A stretch of 64,000 bases of DNA from Alphaproteobacteria bacterium (GTDB taxonomy: Bacteria; Pseudomonadota; Alphaproteobacteria; Elsterales; Elsteraceae), in assembly GCA_004292755.1 (NCBI GenBank), contig RDXE01000038.1:105060-169059 (forward strand). Reading direction: 5' to 3'. Shown here piece by piece: positions 52,236 to 59,915 of this stretch. The first letter of the stretch is position 1; each line of letters begins with the position of its first letter. Below the pieces are notes generated by a model that made no database searches, was not told where the DNA came from, and saw nothing but the letters and a program-made list of their open reading frames with translations. The position numbers were made by a program, and so were the translations under genes.

Positions 52236-53186
52236 ATGGTCGGAACCTCACCTCAGCCCAGCGTCGGAAAGGCGGCACCAGTGATCAAGATTCTGATCGC
52301 GAATGACAAAGGTGGCGTGGGCAAATCCCTTCTTGCGCAATTTTGCGTTGTTGCTCTGCGTGGAATGAACCGTGATCCGCGGCTGGTTGAATACGATCGA
52401 CAACCAAAGCTATGCCGGTGGTTTGGTGTTGAGGAAGTCAAGACGTTTTCTGCTGGACCTGGAGTCATCTCTGATCAGGACGCGCGGACGTTCTGGGACC
52501 CAATGGTGGATTGGCTGAATGACAATCGCGCGATGGTGGTGGATTTCGGGGCTCAAGCCTGGGGCGGCTTTCTCGAATGGGCCGACGCCAGCCAATTGGC
52601 AACACTGCATCGCAGCCGAGCCGTGCGGCTGTTGGTGCCTGTGACAGCTGACCTGGAGGCAATCAGCGCAGCGACAGCCGCTCTGACTGGGGCCAAACGC
52701 GTGCTGCCCGAGGCGCAAGTGCTCTTACTGATGCTGGATAAGGATGGCGCCGTCGACTTCCTGACCGGGGTTGGGGCGTATGACACACTGCTGCGCACAG
52801 CCGAGGCCACCGGCGCTCGCCATCTGGTGTATCCCTTGCTCAGGGCTGAGGCGCTGCCAGCCTTGGATGCGCGCGGGTGGCGCCTGGATACCATTGTGGC
52901 TATGCAAGATGTTGCAGGCTTTGGTGTTTCTGTGCCGAAACCAGCGCTGCAACGAACGGTGGTTGCAGTGCGCGCCTGGATGACAGAGATGTATCGCATC
53001 CTGCTGCCGGAGTTCCTGGGCGCCCTGGCTGCGGCTGCCCCGCCACAGCCTTCACCCCCGCAGCCAGCGGCCCTGCCGCCCCATGTGGTCCAGCAGTGGG
53101 GCCACATGTTGAGGGATCTGCCATCGGTTGCAGGGGTCAAGCCCTGGACCGATGCCCGCACGCTGTCGCCTGCGACCAAGCGCTGA
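52236..53186 (+). CDS. Orphan ParA/MinD-family ATPase
   Basis: A 316-residue ParA-fold protein with an intact deviant Walker A, NDKGGVGKSLLAQF (Lys25 and Lys30), a switch region LVEYDRQPKL, VVDFGAQAWGGFL and VPVTADLEAISAATAAL. The C-terminal 50 residues are proline-rich. There is no ParB, plasmid or chromosome-partition gene nearby, so it is an orphan of the kind that positions cellular machines on the nucleoid or at poles (as PpfA or VirC1 do). It leads the glycosyltransferase/sulfotransferase island. Confidence 0.85.
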   Translation: MVGTSPQPSVGKAAPVIKILIANDKGGVGKSLLAQFCVVALRGMNRDPRLVEYDRQPKLCRWFGVEEVKTFSAGPGVISDQDARTFWDPMVDWLNDNRAMVVDFGAQAWGGFLEWADASQLATLHRSRAVRLLVPVTADLEAISAATAALTGAKRVLPEAQVLLLMLDKDGAVDFLTGVGAYDTLLRTAEATGARHLVYPLLRAEALPALDARGWRLDTIVAMQDVAGFGVSVPKPALQRTVVAVRAWMTEMYRILLPEFLGALAAAAPPQPSPPQPAALPPHVVQQWGHMLRDLPSVAGVKPWTDARTLSPATKR

Positions 53187-53202
53187 GCGTCGGGAGGGGA
53201 GC

Positions 53203-53895
53203 GTGTCAGGTCTGTCACCTGGGGCAATGGTCTATCGCGGCTGCATCGACCGCGTGGCAGAAGATCACCTTGCAGGCTGGGCGCTGATTGAGGGGCAGAC
53301 TGGGCCTGCCGTGCTGGAAGTGCTGCAACGCGGTGAGTTGCTGGGCCATGTCACGGCACAGGCGTTTCGTGCCGATCTTCAGCGAGCGGGGCTGCGGGAT
53401 GGGCACGTCGCCTTCACCTTTACCGCACCCACAGGCGTCAGCCTCGACGCTGCTGAGGTACGGGTGTGTTTTGCTGGCACTGCGGTTGCCTTACGCCCAC
53501 CGCGTGCCGTTGGTGGCAGTGCCGACCCGATGGCGCGCCATGTGGCCGACTTGAACGATCTGATCACCAGTCTGAAATTGCTCACAACCTCTACCCTGCC
53601 GCAGTTGGAGCGCGGCCATACGGCTGCCCTTGGCGCGATCGCCACCGCGCTGCAGGCCCGCCAGGATACCCTGGCCCAGCTCAGCACGGCAGCCGAGGAG
53701 GTGAAGCAGACCACCACCTTCCTGTCGCTCAGCTTCGGGGATCAACTCAAACACACCATTCGCGAGGAGGTCGCCGCGGCCAGTGATGCCATGGTCGGCC
53801 GTGTGGTCCGCGCCCTGCTGGCGGTCATCGTGATTGCGGTTCTAGGTGGAGCCGCGGCCGGGGCTGGCATCGCCTGGGCGCTGTTTGCACAGTAG
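53203..53895 (+). CDS. C-terminally membrane-anchored protein with GWxxD-type N-terminal module
   Basis: A 230-residue protein not recognised as a named family. Residues 8-95 form a beta-rich module (YRGCIDRVAEDHLAGWALIE ... LLGHVTAQAFRADLQRAGLR ... VAFTFTAP) also found at the N-terminus of the GH99-like protein at 59916. Residues 110-200 are predicted helical, probably coiled coil (LNDLITSLKLLTTSTLPQLE). A single helix, AVIVIAVLGGAAAGAGIAWALF, ends the protein, so most of it faces the cytoplasm. The GTG at 53203 follows GGGAGGGGAG, 16 bases after the parA-like stop. It is a good candidate for the membrane or cargo partner of the ParA protein. Confidence 0.65.
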   Translation: MSGLSPGAMVYRGCIDRVAEDHLAGWALIEGQTGPAVLEVLQRGELLGHVTAQAFRADLQRAGLRDGHVAFTFTAPTGVSLDAAEVRVCFAGTAVALRPPRAVGGSADPMARHVADLNDLITSLKLLTTSTLPQLERGHTAALGAIATALQARQDTLAQLSTAAEEVKQTTTFLSLSFGDQLKHTIREEVAAASDAMVGRVVRALLAVIVIAVLGGAAAGAGIAWALFAQ

Positions 53896-53899
53896 CGCG

Positions 53900-55162
53900 A
53901 TGCAGATCCTCTACCTTGAACCGCGCTATCCTGGCCAATATCCCCACTTAATCCGACACTTCGCGCGCACGACCCAGGCACGTCAGGTGTTTTTGCAAAG
54001 CGCAGCACACCCCATTCCAGCCGTCACACCCGGCGTACAGGTGCGCAGCTACCACGCCGAGGAGGCGCTACCAGCCTCCCTTGGCTTCGGTGGCGAGCTG
54101 GAGCGCGCTGGTCGTCGGGCCGAGGCCGTGCGGCGTGCCGCCCAGACCCTGCAGGCGGAAGGATTCCGCCCGGACGTCGTGCTCGCCCATGGCAGCTTTG
54201 GCGAGGGGTTGTTCATCAAGGATGTCTTCCCCGACACGCGAGTGATCGCGTTTATGGAATACTATTACGGCGTCAGTGGGTTGATTGGCTCAGACCCCGA
54301 CTTCTACCCCGCCAACCCGGATGCCGAACGCCGCGCCCGGCTTCGCAATGCGTTGGTGTGGCTGACGATGGAGGTGGCAGACGCTGCGGTCACGCCGATG
54401 CATTGGCAGCATCAGCTGTTCCCGCCTGATCTGCGCGCACGCATCCAGGTGATCCATGATGGCATCGACACCACCGCCATCCGTCCCGGCCCGGCGGCGC
54501 CTTTGCAGGTACCCTCAGGCGCGGTGCTGCACCCCGGCCAGCCAATCGTCACCTTCTGCGCCCGTGCGCTGGAACCGGTGCGCGGCCTGCATCTGGTGCT
54601 GCGCAGTCTGCCGGAGATTCTGGCCCGCCATCCCGCGGCGCGCATCGTGTTGGTTGGCAATCCTGGTCATGAGTATGGCGCTCCCGCCCCCGGTGGTGAC
54701 TGGGTCACTCATTTGCTGGATCACCTGCCAACCACGCTTGATCGGTCCCGGCTGATCCGAGCGCCGTTCCTGCCGCACGCCGACTTGATCCGCCTGTTTC
54801 AGCTGAGCCGCGCCCATATCTACGCCAGCCTGCCCTTTGTGCTGTCCTGGTCGATCCTGGAGGCCATGGCCGCTGGCGCCCCTGTGGTTGCCATGGCGAC
54901 GCCACCGGTGCTGGAGGCAATCCGCGATGGCGAGACGGGGTTGACCTTCCCCATCGGCGATACCGCCGCCCTTGCCCGCCAAGTCGTGAGCTTGCTTGAC
55001 TCTCCTGCCCTCGGCGAGCGCTTAGGTCAGGCCGGGCGGGCCATGGTGCAGCAGCGCTATGACCTTGCGCGGGTATGCCTGCCACTCCACGATCTGTTGA
55101 TCCGAGGATTGGCGCTGTCACGCCCGCTGAATGCCGATCCCATCCCGCGGCCATGGCGCTGA
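53900..55162 (+). CDS. GT4 family glycosyltransferase
   Basis: A 420-residue GT-B enzyme: ILYLEPRYPGQYPHLIRHFA at the start, VVLAHGSFGEGLFIKDVFPD, IQVIHDGIDTTAIRPGP, TFCARALEPVRGLHLVLRSL, VLVGNPGHEYGAP and LPFVLSWSILEAMAAGAPVV. The PRYPGQYPHL start and the FMEYYYG segment resemble glycosyltransferases from surface-glycan and protein-glycosylation loci. It begins four bases after the preceding stop, so it is in the same operon as the ParA-like gene. Confidence 0.88.
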   Translation: MQILYLEPRYPGQYPHLIRHFARTTQARQVFLQSAAHPIPAVTPGVQVRSYHAEEALPASLGFGGELERAGRRAEAVRRAAQTLQAEGFRPDVVLAHGSFGEGLFIKDVFPDTRVIAFMEYYYGVSGLIGSDPDFYPANPDAERRARLRNALVWLTMEVADAAVTPMHWQHQLFPPDLRARIQVIHDGIDTTAIRPGPAAPLQVPSGAVLHPGQPIVTFCARALEPVRGLHLVLRSLPEILARHPAARIVLVGNPGHEYGAPAPGGDWVTHLLDHLPTTLDRSRLIRAPFLPHADLIRLFQLSRAHIYASLPFVLSWSILEAMAAGAPVVAMATPPVLEAIRDGETGLTFPIGDTAALARQVVSLLDSPALGERLGQAGRAMVQQRYDLARVCLPLHDLLIRGLALSRPLNADPIPRPWR

Positions 55163-55189
55163 TCCGCCAATCCCTCCAGCATCGGGAGC

Positions 55190-57271
55190 ATGTTGCAGGT
55201 GGACCCCCAACTGACTGGTAGCCCTCCGGCTGAGGGGGCAAGCGTGGTGCTCACCCAGCCAGTCGTCCGCCTGGACTCTGGCCATGGCGCCGTCTGGATC
55301 GCCGACTCCGCGCTGGCAGCGCGCATCGTCACGCGATTGGCTGACCCACGCATCGACGCCTACGGGCTGGAGAATGGTGGTGCGTTGCTGATCGTGCCGC
55401 TGCCCGCTGCCGTTACCTCCGTCGCAGCAGTGCAGCTGCGGATGCAGGACGCACCCCTCACCCTCACACTGGCCCACAAGGCCGTCGTCACGCCGGACGC
55501 GGTGGCCTGGACCGCGCACCCGCGGCTGCACTGCAGCGTGCTGCACGCGGCACTGAACCACCAGCGCCGCACCCGGCTGGAGGTCGAGCACTGGCCGCCT
55601 CTGCCGCCACCAGAGGGGCTGCGGCGGATGCTGGTCGCACCCGGCGTGCTGTATCTGGAACTCGATGTCCTGCCGGATCACCTGCGCCTGGGGAGACCGG
55701 GTGAGTGGTCAGCCACTGTGGAGACCGGCGCCGTGGCGAGCGGGGGCTGGTTTCTCTATGCCGACCGACCAGAGGACCCCGGCCCATTGGTTCTGATGGG
55801 ACGCGATGGTATCGGCGGCACTCTGGCGCTGGATACCGCAGAGGCTGGCCTGTTGCAGCATCTGGCCAGCCTGGACGCGGTTCAGCATCTGCGCCAGCGG
55901 GAGGCATTGGGTCGACTGGCCGTGCGCACCGGCACACCGGAGATTGCAACCTTGGTGGCCGAGAGTGTCGCCGCTCAAGCGCTGGCACCCCGGATCGAGC
56001 TGCGCGGCGAGCGTGTCCTCGCTGCCCTCGACCTCGCACTGCCGGTCGAGGATGCTGTGCTGGTGGTGGGGCGGCTAGACCCCACGCTCCCGGTGGGGGA
56101 CCTCGCGCTTATGCCGCCCAGCGGCACAGCGCTGTCGACTCCCGTGCAGCGCTTGTTGCCGGGACGGGCGGAGATTGGCGTGCTCGCCCCCATTGACACC
56201 CTGCTGGCGCCAGCCTGCCGCCAAGTGCGCGGGCAACTCCTCCTGCCCAGCGGGCAGATGATCAACCTGCTCTCCCCCCTCGCACCTGAGGCGGCGGATC
56301 AACGTCGCGCCGCGATCTTGGCTGCAGCGCCCGTTGCCGCGTGGACACCCGCCGCCATCGCCACGCTGTTTGGCCCCGCACTGGCCGTCGCCCAAGCCGC
56401 CTTCGTCAAGACCGTCGCGGTGGAGGAGGAGGTATCGTTCGGGCAAGCACCGCGCCAGCCGACCCTGAGTGTGATCATTCCCCTGTATCAGGAATATCAC
56501 TTCCTGCGCCCGCAGTTGCTGTCGTTCGCCGGTGATCCGGATCGAGAGCAAGTGGAGCTGATCTATGTGCTGGATCAGCCCAAGGACCGCGCGAGCGTGG
56601 AGCATCTGCTCCAAGGCTTGAGCCGTGTGTTTGGTGTTGCCTGCCGGTTGCTGGTGCTCTCTCGCAATGGCGGCTATGCCGTGGCAAACAACCTCGCCGT
56701 GGAGCAGGCGCGGGGGACCGGGCTGGTCTTGATGAATTCCGACGTGGTGCCCACCAGACCGGGCTGGACTGGGCGCTGGTGGCAGCGCCACTGCCAGATC
56801 GCAAAGATCGGCGCGTCAGGCCCGCGCCTGCTGTATGCCGATGGCAGCCTGCAACATGCCGGTTTGTTTTTCGAAGCGGGTCGCCAGCCGTGGTTTACCA
56901 ACAATCACTACTTCAAGGGCTATCCAGCCGACTTTCCGCCCGCGCTGACACCGCGCGCGGTGCCCGGCGTGACAGGGGCTTGCTTGATGGTGGAGCGTGC
57001 GCTCTATCGCAGCGTCGGCGGCTTCGACAGCGGCTACGTGATCGGTGATTTCGAGGATAGCGACCTGTGCCTGCGCCTGCGCGCAGACGGGCGCACCATC
57101 CACTATGATCCTGGCGAGACCTTGTTCCATATGGAGCGCAGCTCGATCCGTCACCACGCTGGATATGCTGAAACAGCGGTCGCGCGCTACAATGGCTGGC
57201 GGCAAACGCACCTGTGGGGCGATGCCATCACCCAGTTGATGACGGCATTTGCTGGGGAGGGGGCGGCGTGA
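55190..57271 (+). CDS. GT2 glycosyltransferase with large N-terminal region
   Basis: A 693-residue protein. Residues 425-690 are a rhamnosyltransferase-like GT2 domain: LSVIIPLYQEYHFLRPQLL, LSRNGGYAVANNLAVEQARG, LVLMNSDVVPTRPGWTGRWW, the LLYADGSLQHAGLFFEAG and VTGACLMVERALYRSVGGFD segments, and DFEDSDLCLRLRADG. The first 420 residues match nothing I recognise; they are beta-rich and end in short helices, perhaps carbohydrate-binding or assembly domains. It overlaps the next gene as GTGA. Confidence 0.85.
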   Translation: MLQVDPQLTGSPPAEGASVVLTQPVVRLDSGHGAVWIADSALAARIVTRLADPRIDAYGLENGGALLIVPLPAAVTSVAAVQLRMQDAPLTLTLAHKAVVTPDAVAWTAHPRLHCSVLHAALNHQRRTRLEVEHWPPLPPPEGLRRMLVAPGVLYLELDVLPDHLRLGRPGEWSATVETGAVASGGWFLYADRPEDPGPLVLMGRDGIGGTLALDTAEAGLLQHLASLDAVQHLRQREALGRLAVRTGTPEIATLVAESVAAQALAPRIELRGERVLAALDLALPVEDAVLVVGRLDPTLPVGDLALMPPSGTALSTPVQRLLPGRAEIGVLAPIDTLLAPACRQVRGQLLLPSGQMINLLSPLAPEAADQRRAAILAAAPVAAWTPAAIATLFGPALAVAQAAFVKTVAVEEEVSFGQAPRQPTLSVIIPLYQEYHFLRPQLLSFAGDPDREQVELIYVLDQPKDRASVEHLLQGLSRVFGVACRLLVLSRNGGYAVANNLAVEQARGTGLVLMNSDVVPTRPGWTGRWWQRHCQIAKIGASGPRLLYADGSLQHAGLFFEAGRQPWFTNNHYFKGYPADFPPALTPRAVPGVTGACLMVERALYRSVGGFDSGYVIGDFEDSDLCLRLRADGRTIHYDPGETLFHMERSSIRHHAGYAETAVARYNGWRQTHLWGDAITQLMTAFAGEGAA

Positions 57272-58545
57272 AAATCCTGCACATCGCCCACTGCCATCCC
57301 GAGTTTCAAGCTGGCGGGACCGAGCATTTCGCCCTGGCCCTGATGCATCACCAGCGGCGCCGCGGCCAGCAAAGCTGGTATGTCGGTGCCGCCCCGCCGC
57401 GCACACGGACACCCAATCCCGGCACCGCTTTGATTGGCGCCCCCAGCGAGAGCGGCGAGTTCATTTTCGCTGGAGGCGAGTTCAACCTGCTTTCCTTAAG
57501 TCAGGCCGACTACTTCATTCTGGATGAATTGGAGCGGTTGCTGAGGGTCCTGGCGCCGGATGTTGTGCATTTCCATCACGTTTTGTCGTTTGGTTTAGAG
57601 GCTATCGCTGTTGCCCGCCGGGTGTTGCCCTCGGCACGTCTGGTGATGACCCTGCATGACTATTTCCCGATGTGCCCGAATGATGGGGCGCTGAGGCGGA
57701 CCAATGGCACGCTGTGCCGCCAGTCCACGCCGGGGCGCTGCCTGCAATGCCGACCGGACGCTGGGCTGGTGCCTTTGCGCCTGCGCGATCTATCGGTCCG
57801 CGCGGCATTCGGCCTGGTGGATGCTTTCGTGGCCCCCAGCGCCTTTCTGGCCGAGATGTATCGCACCTGGTTTGACCAAGGCTCGGGCGCAGGCAGCCTG
57901 CCGCCGGAGCGGCTGCAGGTGATCCAGAACGGCCATCCCGCAGCCGAAGCCTTGCCGCGGCCAGATCCCCCGCAGTTCGATGGGGCAGTCGCGACGGCAG
58001 CGCGGCCCGTGCGGATCGGCTTCTTTGGCAATGTGATTGAGCGCAAAGGCCTATCTGTTCTGCTGGATGGATTTGCCATCGCCACTGAGCGCACCTCGGC
58101 ACCCATGACTCTGCACATCCATGGCTCGGATCAGTACGCCTCCGAGGGTCTGCGGGAGGCGATCAGCCGCCATCGTCAGGCCCTTGGTCCAAAGCTGCAG
58201 CGCGGCGGCGCCTATGGGCCGCAGGATGTGTGCCGCCTGATGGCAGGCGTGGATTGGGTGGCCGTACCCTCCCTCTGGTGGGAAAATGACCCCCTCGTGA
58301 TTCAGGAGGCATTCCACAGCCGTCGCCCGGTGCTGTGCTCCGCTGCGGGCGGCATGGCGGAACGGGTGCTTGATGGCGTCTTTGGTCGCCATGTCGCGTT
58401 GGGCGACGCCACCGCTTGGGCCGATGCCATTGTCGCACTGGCAGAGGATCCGACACTGGCAACTCGCCTCGGTGCCCAGCTTCCCGCCGCCCACAGCATG
58501 ACCGTGTGCGCTGACGCCTATCAGGCCATCTACGCCCCGCCATGA
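57268..58545 (+). CDS. GT4 family glycosyltransferase
   Basis: A 425-residue GT-B enzyme: ILHIAHCHPEFQAGGTEHFA, VVHFHHVLSFGLEAIAVA, LHDYFPMCPNDGALRR with a Cys-rich loop (CRQSTPGRCLQCR), IGFFGNVIERKGLSVLLDGF and VPSLWWENDPLVIQEAFHS. The LHDY-x-x-MCP loop with cysteines is common in capsule and lipopolysaccharide GT4 enzymes. The GTG at 57268 overlaps the previous stop and the gene's stop overlaps the next start. Confidence 0.88.
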   Translation: MKILHIAHCHPEFQAGGTEHFALALMHHQRRRGQQSWYVGAAPPRTRTPNPGTALIGAPSESGEFIFAGGEFNLLSLSQADYFILDELERLLRVLAPDVVHFHHVLSFGLEAIAVARRVLPSARLVMTLHDYFPMCPNDGALRRTNGTLCRQSTPGRCLQCRPDAGLVPLRLRDLSVRAAFGLVDAFVAPSAFLAEMYRTWFDQGSGAGSLPPERLQVIQNGHPAAEALPRPDPPQFDGAVATAARPVRIGFFGNVIERKGLSVLLDGFAIATERTSAPMTLHIHGSDQYASEGLREAISRHRQALGPKLQRGGAYGPQDVCRLMAGVDWVAVPSLWWENDPLVIQEAFHSRRPVLCSAAGGMAERVLDGVFGRHVALGDATAWADAIVALAEDPTLATRLGAQLPAAHSMTVCADAYQAIYAPP

Positions 58546-59741
58546 CCCACGGTGCCTGGCTGGAGATCGACACGGTCACCACCACCTGGAGCCACGCGCC
58601 AGCCCGGCTGGAGGTGCTGAAACCCTGGCCAGGACAGAGGCTGAGTGGCTTCGGCCTAGCCCTTGCCCTGCGTCTGGTGGGCAGCTTTGTCGCGCCGACC
58701 AGCGCCCAGGTGCGCACCACCAGCGGTGTGGTGGCGCCCCTCACGGTCGACGTTACCCACGACCTCGCTGGGCGCTGCTGCCTGGACCTCGAGGGGGAGA
58801 TCGCCCTCATTGACCTGCCACCCACCCTCCTGTTGTGGGTGGAGATTGTTTTCTCAGACGGCGCCACGCAGCCCGTGTGCGTACTCCGTGGGCGGCGGTC
58901 CCCGGGCTTGACGCCACCCCACTGTCGCTTGATGCCGGTGATGATGATCACCCTCGGCAGGTCGGGGTCCACCTGGTTGATGCAGGCCTTGACCCAGCAC
59001 CCGTCACTCGTTTGTGGCCCCTACCACCCGTTTGAAAACCGGATCGGCCAGCGTTCTGCCCAGCAGGCCGGCACCCTCGCCCGGCCAGAGCCCGGCCCGC
59101 CGGGACGCTTCGCTGAGCGCTGTGAGCGCGCCCAGCAACGCGCCTGGGCCTGCCTTGCCACCACCGAGAGCTTCTATCGCCGCTGTGCCGAGCGGGCGGG
59201 CAAGCCATACGCGCGGATGTTTGTCGAAAAGATGGCGCCCAACCCGCAGCTGATCGACCAACTGGACACGCTTTATGGCGATTGCCGGGTGTTGATCCTG
59301 GTGCGCGATTTCCGCGATGTGCTGGCATCCATCCTCGCCTTCAACGCCAAACGCGGCTCGATGGACTTCGGTCGCTCCTCCGTGGGATCGGACGAGGAGT
59401 ATGTGGGCTTTCTGGCTGGCCAGGCGGACGAGCTTGTCGCTACCTGGCAACGCCTCGCCAATCGCGCAGTGCTGGTGCGCTATGAGGCGCTGATGACTGA
59501 CCCGCACGCTGTGTTGCGGCGCACCGCGGCTCAATTGGGGCTGTCAACGGCAGACGCTTGGCAACCCGATCCTGGTGCAACCACCGACGACCTCCCGCTG
59601 ATGCGGGACCATCGCACCACCAACACCGTCGCCGATAGCATCAACCGCTGGCGGCGTGACCTGGACCCCATGGTGCAGCAGGCAGCAGCACAGTTGCTGC
59701 GCCCGGCCCTGGCAGCGTTCGGCTACCAAGCCGACCCCTGA
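58542..59741 (+). CDS. Sulfotransferase-family protein with N-terminal extension
   Basis: A 399-residue PAPS-dependent sulfotransferase-like protein. The 5'-phosphosulfate loop is MITLGRSGSTWLMQAL (GRSGSTW at 139-145) and the 3'-phosphate strand-helix is VLILVRDFRDVLASILAFN near 255, with VLVRYEALMTDPHAVLRR following. Residues 1-125 are a beta-rich domain of unknown role. It probably transfers sulfate from PAPS to a sugar of the glycan made by the adjacent glycosyltransferases; the acceptor is inferred. It overlaps the upstream GT4 gene as ATGA. Confidence 0.83.
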   Translation: MTHGAWLEIDTVTTTWSHAPARLEVLKPWPGQRLSGFGLALALRLVGSFVAPTSAQVRTTSGVVAPLTVDVTHDLAGRCCLDLEGEIALIDLPPTLLLWVEIVFSDGATQPVCVLRGRRSPGLTPPHCRLMPVMMITLGRSGSTWLMQALTQHPSLVCGPYHPFENRIGQRSAQQAGTLARPEPGPPGRFAERCERAQQRAWACLATTESFYRRCAERAGKPYARMFVEKMAPNPQLIDQLDTLYGDCRVLILVRDFRDVLASILAFNAKRGSMDFGRSSVGSDEEYVGFLAGQADELVATWQRLANRAVLVRYEALMTDPHAVLRRTAAQLGLSTADAWQPDPGATTDDLPLMRDHRTTNTVADSINRWRRDLDPMVQQAAAQLLRPALAAFGYQADP

Positions 59742-59915
59742 GCGACACCCTTCTAAGGTGCCTTCGACCAGTTGTATTGATCCTATTGACCGTGGTCGGC
59801 CAGCGCTTATCCTAATCAAGACACGATCAGCAGTGCTTGGCATCCAATGCTGTCAGCGAAAAATTGCAGCGCTGCCTAGCATTTTGCGCCGACTGGACGA
59901 CTGGGGGACCTTCCG

